A DNA stretch of 47,675 nucleotides from Nostoc sp. PA-18-2419 (GTDB lineage Bacteria; Cyanobacteriota; Cyanobacteriia; Cyanobacteriales; Nostocaceae). The stretch covers positions 20,768 to 68,442 of the forward strand of contig NZ_SZNH01000009.1 in the NCBI RefSeq assembly GCF_005869855.1, in the 5' to 3' direction. Of the stretch, positions 25,751-33,245 are shown one piece after another. Made by a program: the position numbers and the translations under genes. The first letter of the stretch is position 1. Each line of letters begins with the position of its first letter. The notes beneath the pieces are model-generated. The model ran no database searches. It was not told the origin of the DNA and was given only the letters and a program-made list of their open reading frames with translations.

Positions 25751-26110
25751 AAGCGGACAAACTTCCATGCTTCGGATCAGACCATGCTCGATGGTGAAGC
25801 GATGACCAACGTACTCATCGGCGAGAAGGTTCCCCGTCAGGTCGCGCACGACCTGATGCACATTGACCAAAACACGCCCGTCATCTTCTAGGTGAAAGGA
25901 AGTCGGTTCCACGTGCGGGTTGATCTCGTCCCATTGCTCTGTCCAATAAGCGCGTACTTCCTGAGGTCCATGGACAAAACCACCTTTGAACGCTTTGGGC
26001 CAAGCCACGTCAGGAGTCATGATGGCGAGGGCGGTGTCGATGTCTCGTGCGTTGAAGGCTGCGTAAGCCGCGCGCAGCAGTTCGATTTTTGGCGAAGAAT
26101 TATCTGGCAT
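25736..26110 (-). CDS. NTF2-like/SnoaL-like protein in a GC-rich island
   Basis: 124 aa from the ATG at 26110 (a longer frame to 26221 would be translated from the flanking repeat, so I reject it). The sequence has the NTF2-like pattern: LLRAAYAAFNARDIDTALAIM, TPDVAWP, then GPQEVRAYWTEQWDEI and a VNVHQVVRDLTGN strand pair, ending with GHRFTIEHGLIRSMEV. Members bind or transform small molecules, or just form small alpha-beta cones; no catalytic residues can be assigned. The gene's GC content is visibly higher (over 50%) than that of its neighbours, and it sits between 61-bp direct repeats, both suggesting import. The last residues (CPLPSSS) run into the adjoining remnant and may not be original. 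Confidence 0.8.
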   Translation of the reverse strand: MPDNSSPKIELLRAAYAAFNARDIDTALAIMTPDVAWPKAFKGGFVHGPQEVRAYWTEQWDEINPHVEPTSFHLEDDGRVLVNVHQVVRDLTGNLLADEYVGHRFTIEHGLIRSMEVCPLPSSS

Positions 26111-26146
26111 AAAGGTGCGATGAGCTATGGTTGTTTGTGGTGTATG

Positions 26147-26207
26147 ACTAGAATGATTTGTTCCTAACCAAATTATGTGAAACTCAGTTAAGACAAATAA
26201 TTGAGCG
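26147..26207 (+). repeat. 61-bp direct repeat, right copy
   Basis: Same orientation as the copy at 25554-25614, with three mismatches. It lies just upstream of the NTF2-like gene start and is followed at once by an open frame fragment (26201-26362). Confidence 0.9.
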
Positions 26208-26362
26208 CGCCAGAAAATCAAGATTTAGGCATTGTTAAACGACAACGAAAACCCAACGTTAGGTTAATTGTCGCACCCTTCCCTGATCAACAACGAGGAA
26301 CCAAGGATTTTTTCTTTCAAGCACCCTCTCAAACTCTCTTGACAACTGCCTCACAGTCTTAA
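26201..26362 (+). pseudogene. C-terminal fragment of a lost gene
   Basis: An open frame of 53 codons with a protein-like composition (APENQDLGIVKRQRK, then NVRLIVAPFPDQQRG, then SQTLLTTASQS) ends at TAA 26360. It has no start or ribosome-binding site and begins inside the repeat, so it looks like the end of a gene whose front has been removed. Family not recognised. Confidence 0.3.
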
Positions 26363-26454
26363 CTTGTGACCAATGAACTTGATATAAGTTATCCCTCCAA
26401 TCGCAAATCATAACTTACGCGCTAACTTACTCTATCACCCCAAGTCGGAGGCCA

Positions 26455-28800
26455 TTATTTTTGGTGAGTTTTAAATTTTGTATAAATAATTATGCTAGTT
26501 CCACTAACTATCAAAACTAAAATAGAGGGTACTAGCGGTATCCAGGCTCCTTGGAGCAATAGACAAAAGGACACCCCATATAAAACGCAAATACTTGCCA
26601 CTCCTGCCAATCCCAATCTTAACCATGACCGAAATTGCCAAACAATTATGCCACCAACTAACGACCAACCCCATACCCAAATAAATTCACCCCACTTCGG
26701 TAAGATCCACAATAGCGGACGATGATCTAAAACAGCACTGAGAATTTGACTCACCATATGTGCTTGAAGCATTACCCCTGGCATTTGCTGATATGACGAC
26801 TGACTGACACTATAGGGTGTAGACCAATAATCATGAAAACTTTCAGCAGTTGTACCAATAAGGACGACTCGATTTTTGACTAAATCAGGAGTGAGTTTAT
26901 TGTTTAAAACATCTCCAAGAGTTACTTGTGTAGCAGGTTGATGAGAAGAACGATAATTGAGCAGCACTTGATGACCTAGATTATCAATTTGATGATAGCC
27001 GCCGCTATTTTCCTCCAAGTTTTTAAAGACAACATTGCCAAACTGCCAGTTTTTTTCTGTGGTAAGTTTAGAGTGGATACCCTCAGCAAGCAAGTAACGG
27101 TTTGCTAATTGAAAGCTAAAAGATTTATCAGTGTTGCAGGGCGATGCAGGAGCCATAGCCAATATTTGACGGCGGATAATGCCATCAGAATCGGGTATAA
27201 CGTCACTAAAACCTAAGTTTTGCTTGGAAACTTCTGGTGGAGGCGAAACGCCACTGTTTTTGTTTTCCTCACTAACTTCGCAGATAGCAAAAAAGCGATC
27301 GCTTTTTTGCATTAGTCTAGATAAATTCTTGAATTCTGCTCCCACATGATTTTCCCGATAGATATCCAAGCCAATGACTCGCGGTTGAAACTGCTCTAAT
27401 TTTTCTACAACTTGAGCTAAGGCGCGGTCTGAAAGTGAGGCTCCACCTCTTTCTTTAGCAGATTGCGATCGCACATCAGCTTCAGTGACGGTAACTAGTA
27501 AAATGCGTTTATCCTGTCCTTCATCGGGACGCGATCGCATCATTGCATCAAAAGCCGTCAGCTCCCATGATTGCAATATGCCAACGGAGCGCATCCCCAT
27601 TATTAAGGCAGTTGTGGCGATACTGACTTTGAAAATTGTCCCTATAATATTTCGGCTGTGCAAGCTAGGAGGTTTTGAACCGACTTTATTCAATACGAGC
27701 GACATAGCCGTGGGATTTTGACAAATTACTGGTAACCAACTAGCACAGGCAAAACTGCTTTCTAAACCCTGTAACTTTTCTGTAGCTTCCCGCATCGCCA
27801 AATGGCAAGATTCTCCATTGACAAAAGCTTCTAGAAAATGCTTCAAAAATTCTTGAGCAACTCGATCTGGTACTGCTTCCCGCATGACAATCGTTTGGGG
27901 AATGTGCAGCGATGCCAATTCTCGGACTAATCCTAGTCCATCACAGCAGTTAAAAATTGCCAATTGTAAACCCCTAGTGATCGCTGCTTTCAGACCATTT
28001 TTTAACTGAGCGATCGTCAAACTCTCAGTTTGATTAATATAAATTTCACCTATTTCACCATCAATTTGACTCGAACCATGTCCTGCAAAAAAAAGAATAT
28101 CCCAGCCCTGCTTGTCCCATAGCCATCGGTCTAACTCCGAGCGTTGTGGCTCAACCAGAAAAACAGTCTCTGTTGCTGGTAGTTGTTCGAGTATTACTCG
28201 GTCTTTTTGAATATCAATTCCTTCACTATTACCAAGAATGGCTAATATTCTAACTTTGTCCCTAGTATGTTTGCTTAATTGTTTAACTTCATCTACTTCC
28301 GAAGCGCTTAAACCAAATACTGCCTTTTGATAATCCTCAAAGAAATTCCATAAATGCCAAGGTAAGCGACGAACTTGGTTATCTTCAGTTTCTAAAATCA
28401 CCCGAATTTCTTCATGAGGATCTAACTTTGTGCGTAATTTTTGGTCAATATTGCGAAATAGCTCAGATTTAAGCCAAACGTTAATTTTATCTTGTAAGTT
28501 GTTACATAAATTACTAAACTCAACAGAGGAAATATTAGTTATATCTTCTACATCAATTTCAATTTCTGCATCGCTTGCTACATTTCTATGCCAACGTTGA
28601 CCAGGAAAAAGAGCTTCATGCAACAACAAATATAGCAACTGCCAACGTCTGTAAAGTTCTATAAGTTCTGGTGCCGCAGGCAAGCTGCCTGTAAATTGTA
28701 TTGGTATAGGGTTGCTATAGTTGTACAACTGAGCTGTAACAGTAGCAAATCCCTGCTTCAAGTTACCCTTTCCTAAGTTCAACACGACTAATTTAGTCAT
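26455..28800 (-). CDS. CHAT-CHASE2 membrane sensor/protease-like protein
   Basis: 781 aa. Residues 1-~370 are a CHAT (caspase-HetF-type) domain with an N-terminal lead-in. The catalytic His is H241 in LFFAGHGSS and the catalytic Cys is C285/C286 in AIFNCCDGLG. A membrane helix follows at ~385-405. Residues ~410-690 form a CHASE2 extracytoplasmic sensor (SWELTAFDAMMRSRP, QFQPRVIGLDIYR, VVLIGTTAESFHDYWSTPY), and two or three C-terminal helices lie at ~705-775. CHASE2 domains sense unknown signals outside the cytoplasm; here the output would be a cytoplasmic caspase-like peptidase in place of a kinase or cyclase. Only 5 bp separates its start from the DUF1822 stop, so it is translated with that gene. 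Confidence 0.9.
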   Translation of the reverse strand: MTKLVVLNLGKGNLKQGFATVTAQLYNYSNPIPIQFTGSLPAAPELIELYRRWQLLYLLLHEALFPGQRWHRNVASDAEIEIDVEDITNISSVEFSNLCNNLQDKINVWLKSELFRNIDQKLRTKLDPHEEIRVILETEDNQVRRLPWHLWNFFEDYQKAVFGLSASEVDEVKQLSKHTRDKVRILAILGNSEGIDIQKDRVILEQLPATETVFLVEPQRSELDRWLWDKQGWDILFFAGHGSSQIDGEIGEIYINQTESLTIAQLKNGLKAAITRGLQLAIFNCCDGLGLVRELASLHIPQTIVMREAVPDRVAQEFLKHFLEAFVNGESCHLAMREATEKLQGLESSFACASWLPVICQNPTAMSLVLNKVGSKPPSLHSRNIIGTIFKVSIATTALIMGMRSVGILQSWELTAFDAMMRSRPDEGQDKRILLVTVTEADVRSQSAKERGGASLSDRALAQVVEKLEQFQPRVIGLDIYRENHVGAEFKNLSRLMQKSDRFFAICEVSEENKNSGVSPPPEVSKQNLGFSDVIPDSDGIIRRQILAMAPASPCNTDKSFSFQLANRYLLAEGIHSKLTTEKNWQFGNVVFKNLEENSGGYHQIDNLGHQVLLNYRSSHQPATQVTLGDVLNNKLTPDLVKNRVVLIGTTAESFHDYWSTPYSVSQSSYQQMPGVMLQAHMVSQILSAVLDHRPLLWILPKWGEFIWVWGWSLVGGIIVWQFRSWLRLGLAGVASICVLYGVSFCLLLQGAWIPLVPSILVLIVSGTSIIIYTKFKTHQK

Positions 28801-28805
28801 GGCTA

Positions 28806-30047
28806 TCAGTCATCAAGTGCTTCCAGTACAAAATCTTCTTTTATACTGACATTTTCCAGAGCAACTTGGATGCTGAAGCAAATTCCAGGAGAAGATTTAA
28901 ATTTTTTGAGTTGAATATAATGATCCTCACTTCTAGAAGTGACTTCTTGAAGAATTGCCCCTGTTTGTGAAAGTAGAATTAGTCTGAGATTAGGTATTAA
29001 GTAAGTTTCTGCATTTGCTGGATGTAATTGCACGCGCAGACCTATTTTGCCATCGACCTCTGTTTTCAAACCAATTAGTAATACAACTGCACTACCTCCA
29101 AGTTGCATCTCTAAATCAATTAACTTAGCTCGTTTGATATATCCCTCGTTAAACTCAAAATTACTTCTGAATTGAACAGCCAAAGTCTTTTGTTGTGCTG
29201 TTAACAAAGCATCCAAATTTTGCCAACCTGCACTAAAAATATTTTGAAACCATAAACTCAAATTACTATCCACAGAGTAGCCAGCTTCAACTAAATTATT
29301 TCTTTGCTTTTCTAAGCGTTGCTGATAAAGATGCTGGCGAAACTCATCCACAGCCAGAAATGCTCCCCATTTCTCAAAGGGGACATTGAGTCTAGGGGAA
29401 GAAAAAGTCCACTTATTTAATTGTTCTAGTAATTGCTCTGCTTCGGCTTGTGACAAACTAGGTAAAGGTTTAGCTTCTGGTATCTTGGGGGGACAAAATT
29501 CTTGTGCTACCCACATTATATTCAAGTCTGCAATTAAATCTTCTACATTTAAACAATAAGTTCGATCCATTACATCATAAGTAGCTTCTTGCCGGATTTG
29601 CTGATAGTTAGCATAACCACATATCCGTAACCAACATTCTTCTACATTTAACTGTACTGCTAGATAATAATGCGCTGTCCAACTAGGAATATCAATCCAT
29701 TCTTGGGGAATCCGAAACTCTGAAAAGTAGCTTTTATCGCTAGGTATTAATGCTAATTTAGTGTCACCAACAGTTAAGATACAGCCATTTAATACTTCCC
29801 AGATACTTGAAAAATCAGCTTTGTGAAAGCCTAACTTAGGTATTACTTGTAAATCAGGGTCTTCTTGTAACCAAGTTAAAAAAGTATTTAAAGATAAATG
29901 ATTTAGGTAGGCATTCCAGCGAGCAACTGTATTAGAGTAAGACTCTTGCATAGTTTGCCACCATGCAGCTTCTCGCTCTTGAGTTGATATATTTAAGCAT
30001 AATTGTTCAGGATAGATTAGAGTCAAATCATCTAAGTTAATTGTCAT
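28806..30047 (-). CDS. DUF1822 family protein
   Basis: 413 aa, no signal peptide or membrane helix, so cytoplasmic. The start (DLTLIYPEQLCLNIS, then a Trp-rich AAWWQTMQESYS) and the repeated ARWNAYLNHLSLNTFLTWLQED segment are typical of DUF1822. The middle has the YYLAVQLNVEECWLRICGY strand region and a Pro-rich bridge at ~205-215. The C-terminal third (~300-410) forms a beta-rich domain (VVLLIGLKTEVDGKIGLRVQ). In cyanobacteria this family is regularly next to sigma-like and CHASE2/CHAT genes, as here; its function is unknown. It could be an anti-sigma factor or adaptor between sigma-like protein and membrane sensor, from position alone. It lies 23 bp after the sigma-like gene and 5 bp before the CHAT-CHASE2 gene. 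Confidence 0.88.
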   Translation of the reverse strand: MTINLDDLTLIYPEQLCLNISTQEREAAWWQTMQESYSNTVARWNAYLNHLSLNTFLTWLQEDPDLQVIPKLGFHKADFSSIWEVLNGCILTVGDTKLALIPSDKSYFSEFRIPQEWIDIPSWTAHYYLAVQLNVEECWLRICGYANYQQIRQEATYDVMDRTYCLNVEDLIADLNIMWVAQEFCPPKIPEAKPLPSLSQAEAEQLLEQLNKWTFSSPRLNVPFEKWGAFLAVDEFRQHLYQQRLEKQRNNLVEAGYSVDSNLSLWFQNIFSAGWQNLDALLTAQQKTLAVQFRSNFEFNEGYIKRAKLIDLEMQLGGSAVVLLIGLKTEVDGKIGLRVQLHPANAETYLIPNLRLILLSQTGAILQEVTSRSEDHYIQLKKFKSSPGICFSIQVALENVSIKEDFVLEALDD

Positions 30048-30070
30048 AATTATTAATTCCTGTTTATTAA

Positions 30071-31573
30071 TTAAATAAAATTATCTTTCAGCCATTCATC
30101 TACAAAATCAGCTAACTTATCACTGACTGCTGCCAAAGAATTTGTAGGTAAATTCATATCTATTTCTAATTCCTCAATAAAAGCTGTTTTCAAAATTTTA
30201 TTTGAATTATTTATATCAAGAGATAAATTTAATGTATTTTGTCCAAAATCTTTATCTGTTAATCCAAATTGTAAAGTACTTTTTTTACTTTTAACTTGCC
30301 ATTCTTGAGCAATTTTATTTAAAATATTTTTGGATACTTGCTGGCAATGTAGCTGTAAGCATTCATCCAGTGATGTTTTGATTCTTTCAATATCTTTTTC
30401 CTCATTAAAACAAACTTCAGGATAAATTTTCTGAGATTGATTAATAAAGTCTTTTAATAAAGTTTTATTATATTTGGCTAACTGCCGAGCTACTTGATAT
30501 TGTTTTTGCATTTCAGGATATTTATTTTTTAAAACTACTGCCATCTCAGTTTGAGTTAAGTTTAATCCTAGCCAGAGTCTTAACATTATTTGACCAGTCT
30601 CTGGGATAGCTGAAAATAAATTTGAAACAAGTAAATTTACTTGTTGCCATTCTTCTTCTTGGACAAGATTATCTAAAGCACTATGCTGACTATCTGTTAA
30701 GTTATTGTAGTCATCTAAAGGCAGAAAATACTTTGTTCGGTAATCACGAGCTGCTTGGATACAAATTTCTAATATTTCTTTAATTCTATCCTTTGAAACT
30801 GGTGCTTCCAGAAATCCTAGTTGATTGCACCGTTCATTATATAGTAGTGCAATATGCTGAAAATATTCAGCGCTAGGTGTTTCTAGACTGCGATTTCCTT
30901 GCTTTTGGCTTGGTTGATAAATTTCATCTAGGCATTGCCAAGCTAAACAGTATAAGTTTACACGATTTTGATTTATTCCTTTTATAGTTAGAGCTTCCTG
31001 CATCTCTTTTTTAGTCAAATCTTTTAAAAGACCGTAATTAGAAAACTTTTCTCTTTTACCTTCTAAGTCTTTTTGATAAATTGTATTACTAATAAAACGG
31101 ATAATAGCCGTTTTAGCATAACCTTCTATATTAGTTTGAACATAATCAAAATTAAAATTTTTGAGAAGTTTAGTTGGAGGATAAATAGCTGAGTTAGCAA
31201 TTTGAAAGTATTCTTGTAACGAATATTTATGCTGAATAAACTTAAATCTTTGAAAGCTTTTTCTTGCTGCCCAAAGGCAAGCTTCCTGTAAGTATGCACA
31301 TAAATGTCTCTCTATTGTTAACGAAGAAACTGAGAGTTTTTTATCTGTTTCTGAATTTACTCTAAGTAAACTTTCCTGTGAGATATCTCTGATATTTTTT
31401 AGAAAATAACGTGCCCAATATTCTTTTTTAGCATCTGGTTCTGACTGCACTAAAGAACTTATATTACGTTCTAGTTTTACATCAATTTGCCAAATAAAGT
31501 TGAAATTATTGTTAGAGCTTTTAAAACTGAGAAAAGTTGAAAATTGTTGGATGATACTTTGACGTTGTTTCAT
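30071..31573 (-). CDS. Divergent sigma-70-like protein
   Basis: 500 aa. The fold is recognisable rather than the exact sequence. The first half is helical, with the ARKSFQRFKFIQHKYSLQEY and YAKTAIIRFISNTIYQK segments in the place of sigma region 2. Residues ~330-370 (PETGQIMLRLWLGLNLTQTEM, then AVVLKNKYPEMQKQYQVARQ) look like the region-4 helix-turn-helix that contacts -35 promoter elements. The C-terminal ~130 residues (ECLQLHCQQVSKNIL… ADFVDEWLKDNFI) are extra compared with ordinary group 4 sigma factors. The gene leads a three-gene operon with DUF1822 and CHAT-CHASE2, and may control the nearby exoprotein genes. Binding residues cannot be confirmed by eye, so it may be a sigma-derived regulator without sigma activity. 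Confidence 0.7.
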   Translation of the reverse strand: MKQRQSIIQQFSTFLSFKSSNNNFNFIWQIDVKLERNISSLVQSEPDAKKEYWARYFLKNIRDISQESLLRVNSETDKKLSVSSLTIERHLCAYLQEACLWAARKSFQRFKFIQHKYSLQEYFQIANSAIYPPTKLLKNFNFDYVQTNIEGYAKTAIIRFISNTIYQKDLEGKREKFSNYGLLKDLTKKEMQEALTIKGINQNRVNLYCLAWQCLDEIYQPSQKQGNRSLETPSAEYFQHIALLYNERCNQLGFLEAPVSKDRIKEILEICIQAARDYRTKYFLPLDDYNNLTDSQHSALDNLVQEEEWQQVNLLVSNLFSAIPETGQIMLRLWLGLNLTQTEMAVVLKNKYPEMQKQYQVARQLAKYNKTLLKDFINQSQKIYPEVCFNEEKDIERIKTSLDECLQLHCQQVSKNILNKIAQEWQVKSKKSTLQFGLTDKDFGQNTLNLSLDINNSNKILKTAFIEELEIDMNLPTNSLAAVSDKLADFVDEWLKDNFI

Positions 31574-32453
31574 AATTGTTCTGAATCTTACATAAATTAG
31601 CCAAAGAGATTTTTTAATAATAGTTGAAATTACTCTTTTAAATATATTGTTTTTTATTGCTAAACTGATAGAGGTTCAAATCAATCTGAAATTAAAGTCA
31701 AACTGTTGTAATTGATTGTTTGAGCAGAAGTTTAATTTTGTTTATTACCCTCTATACTGATGATGGGTGTCAGATATAGCGATTTATGCACTTTAAAAAT
31801 TAAAATTTTATAAATTAATAATCTTTTGAGCATTTGGGCTTGCCACAAGCTACTGTCCTTTCGGTACTATCAATTCTGTATGAAGATGCATATGATAAGA
31901 CCCCCTATACTCTCCCGCCAGATGTGTCCAGATAGTCGCCTCAAGTCGGGAAACCCTTAACGCTCAATTACTCGTTACCGCCAGGCTAACGGCAGTTCCT
32001 CATCAGAGAAACTCCCAAGACTGACTGTGCTTCAGCATAGCGCTGTCTCCCCAACGTAATGGCTTTCTTCGGTAAGGAGGGACGGCGACAGCTAGGGGTA
32101 AGTATATGCAGCTTCACAAGCAAATGGTATAACGTTCCTAACGTCGCTAACGCTCTTGAGATCGACAGTCGCAGGGAACTGCTAAAAAATTTGAGGTCTT
32201 AGCCAGTGTAGTTTCGTTGCTGCATAATTGAATTCTTCTTCTCCCCATTAACAATATAGGAGATTAGTAAACAAGCTTAATCTTCAGGTTCAAATCTTTT
32301 CTAAGGATAATTCACAGATGATATTTGATTCCCGTTGTACTAAAAGATTAACTTAAAAATGATCAGTAAAGTTAGGGGAGTAGAGGAGAACTTTTAACTG
32401 ATAACTCCTTACTTTAGCAATAATTCTCAAATATTGAGTATTTATATTTAACC
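31574..32453. other. Divergent intergenic region containing a structured GC-richer block
   Basis: The flanks (31574-31855 and 32200-32453) are AT-rich and should contain the promoters of the sigma-like operon and the DUF928 gene. The central 0.3 kb differs in composition and is described separately. Confidence 0.6.
31860..32180. ncRNA. Structured noncoding block, possible ncRNA or mobile-element end
   Basis: This stretch is clearly more GC-rich than its surroundings and has no open frame longer than ~50 codons on either strand. Inverted repeats include cgtta…taacg around the ccgccaggctaacggc core (31974-31993), and gctgtc (32042-32047) with gacagc (32086-32091). On the minus strand, a GGCGGGAGAGTATAGGGGG-like segment (about 31902-31920) lies near one edge. 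It could be the guide-RNA or right end of an IS200/IS605- or IscB-type element, or a stand-alone regulatory RNA between the divergent promoters. Strand unknown and family not recognised. Confidence 0.3.
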
Positions 32454-33224
32454 ATGAAACTAAAAAATATACAGAAAATCTTTTCTCTGTCTCAAAATAA
32501 ATTTATTATCATTCTACTTTTGGCACTCTTTAGCTATACTAACTATCCTTTAATATTGATAGCAAAGTCTCAGCAGCCAGCTAGCAGTGGTAATCAACCG
32601 TCACAAGATGGTTCGAGTAGAGGTAGGCCTTCTCAACGAGGAGGAGCAGGAAGCCGTGGTAGCTGCCCATCTGTGGATGTACCACTTATAGCTTTAATAC
32701 CTGAAAAAAAAGTGGGTTTAATTGTTGAAAAGAATACTACTTTTTGGGTATTTGTACCTTATCAGTCTAATAATGTACCTAGCGGAGAGTTTGTTTTGCA
32801 AGATGAAGCAAATAACGACATTTACCGGACTTTTTTTACCCTACCTGAGATACCAGGTATTGTTAGCTTTAGTTTACCATCAGATGTATCACTGGAAGTG
32901 AATAAAACATATCAATGGTACTTTAAAGTCTATTGTCATCAACAACAATTTGACCCAGTCTTTGTACGTGGATGGGTGGAACGTATAGCTTTGACATCTA
33001 ACTTGGAAAGGCAGTTAAAAACAGCTACTACAGAAAGCGATCGCATTCAACTATATACCCAGTATGGTATTTGGTATTCAGCCCTGACAGAGTTAGCAAA
33101 ACTCCGCCTTGCTGAACCAAAAAATGCCACTTTAGATAATGAATGGGCTAATTTACTGCAAAATGTTAATTTAGAGAATTTAGTTCAAAAACCTCTTGTA
33201 GGAGAAGTCAAAATTAAACAGTAA
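32454..33224 (+). CDS. DUF928 family secreted protein
   Basis: 256 aa. The N-terminus has a signal peptide or anchor (FIIILLLALFSYTNYPLIL, residues ~18-36). A low-complexity Ser/Gly/Arg/Gln stretch at ~42-70 (PSQRGGAGSRGSCPSV) is followed by the DUF928 beta-rich domain: PLIALIPEKKVGLIVEKNTT, FWVFVPYQ, then TYQWYFKVYC with a conserved Tyr/Trp/Cys set and GWVERI. The tail is helical (WYSALTELAKLRLAEP). In cyanobacteria the family lies beside CHAT-TPR and haemagglutinin-like genes, as it does here. It should be periplasmic. It converges on the TPR-CHAT gene with only 21 bp between stops and no terminator that I can see. Confidence 0.88.
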   Translation: MKLKNIQKIFSLSQNKFIIILLLALFSYTNYPLILIAKSQQPASSGNQPSQDGSSRGRPSQRGGAGSRGSCPSVDVPLIALIPEKKVGLIVEKNTTFWVFVPYQSNNVPSGEFVLQDEANNDIYRTFFTLPEIPGIVSFSLPSDVSLEVNKTYQWYFKVYCHQQQFDPVFVRGWVERIALTSNLERQLKTATTESDRIQLYTQYGIWYSALTELAKLRLAEPKNATLDNEWANLLQNVNLENLVQKPLVGEVKIKQ

Positions 33225-33245
33225 AAGTAGTTGATGAAAGTCCTT

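Larger units (their letters stand above)
26111..26454. other. Right flank of the island, with a C-terminal gene fragment
   Basis: After the right repeat, only a short fragment and non-coding AT-rich sequence up to the CHAT-CHASE2 stop are seen. There is no terminator I can identify for either convergent neighbour. Confidence 0.5.

Noticed and set aside
25539-25760. 73-codon minus-strand frame
   Set aside because: It is antisense to the frameshifted remnant, overlaps the repeat, and its only similarity is to the read-through of the other repeat copy.
26111-26221. N-terminal extension of the NTF2-like gene to 26221
   Set aside because: These residues come from the 61-bp repeat and are also found beside the other copy, so they are not part of the gene. 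The ATG at 26110 gives a normal family start.
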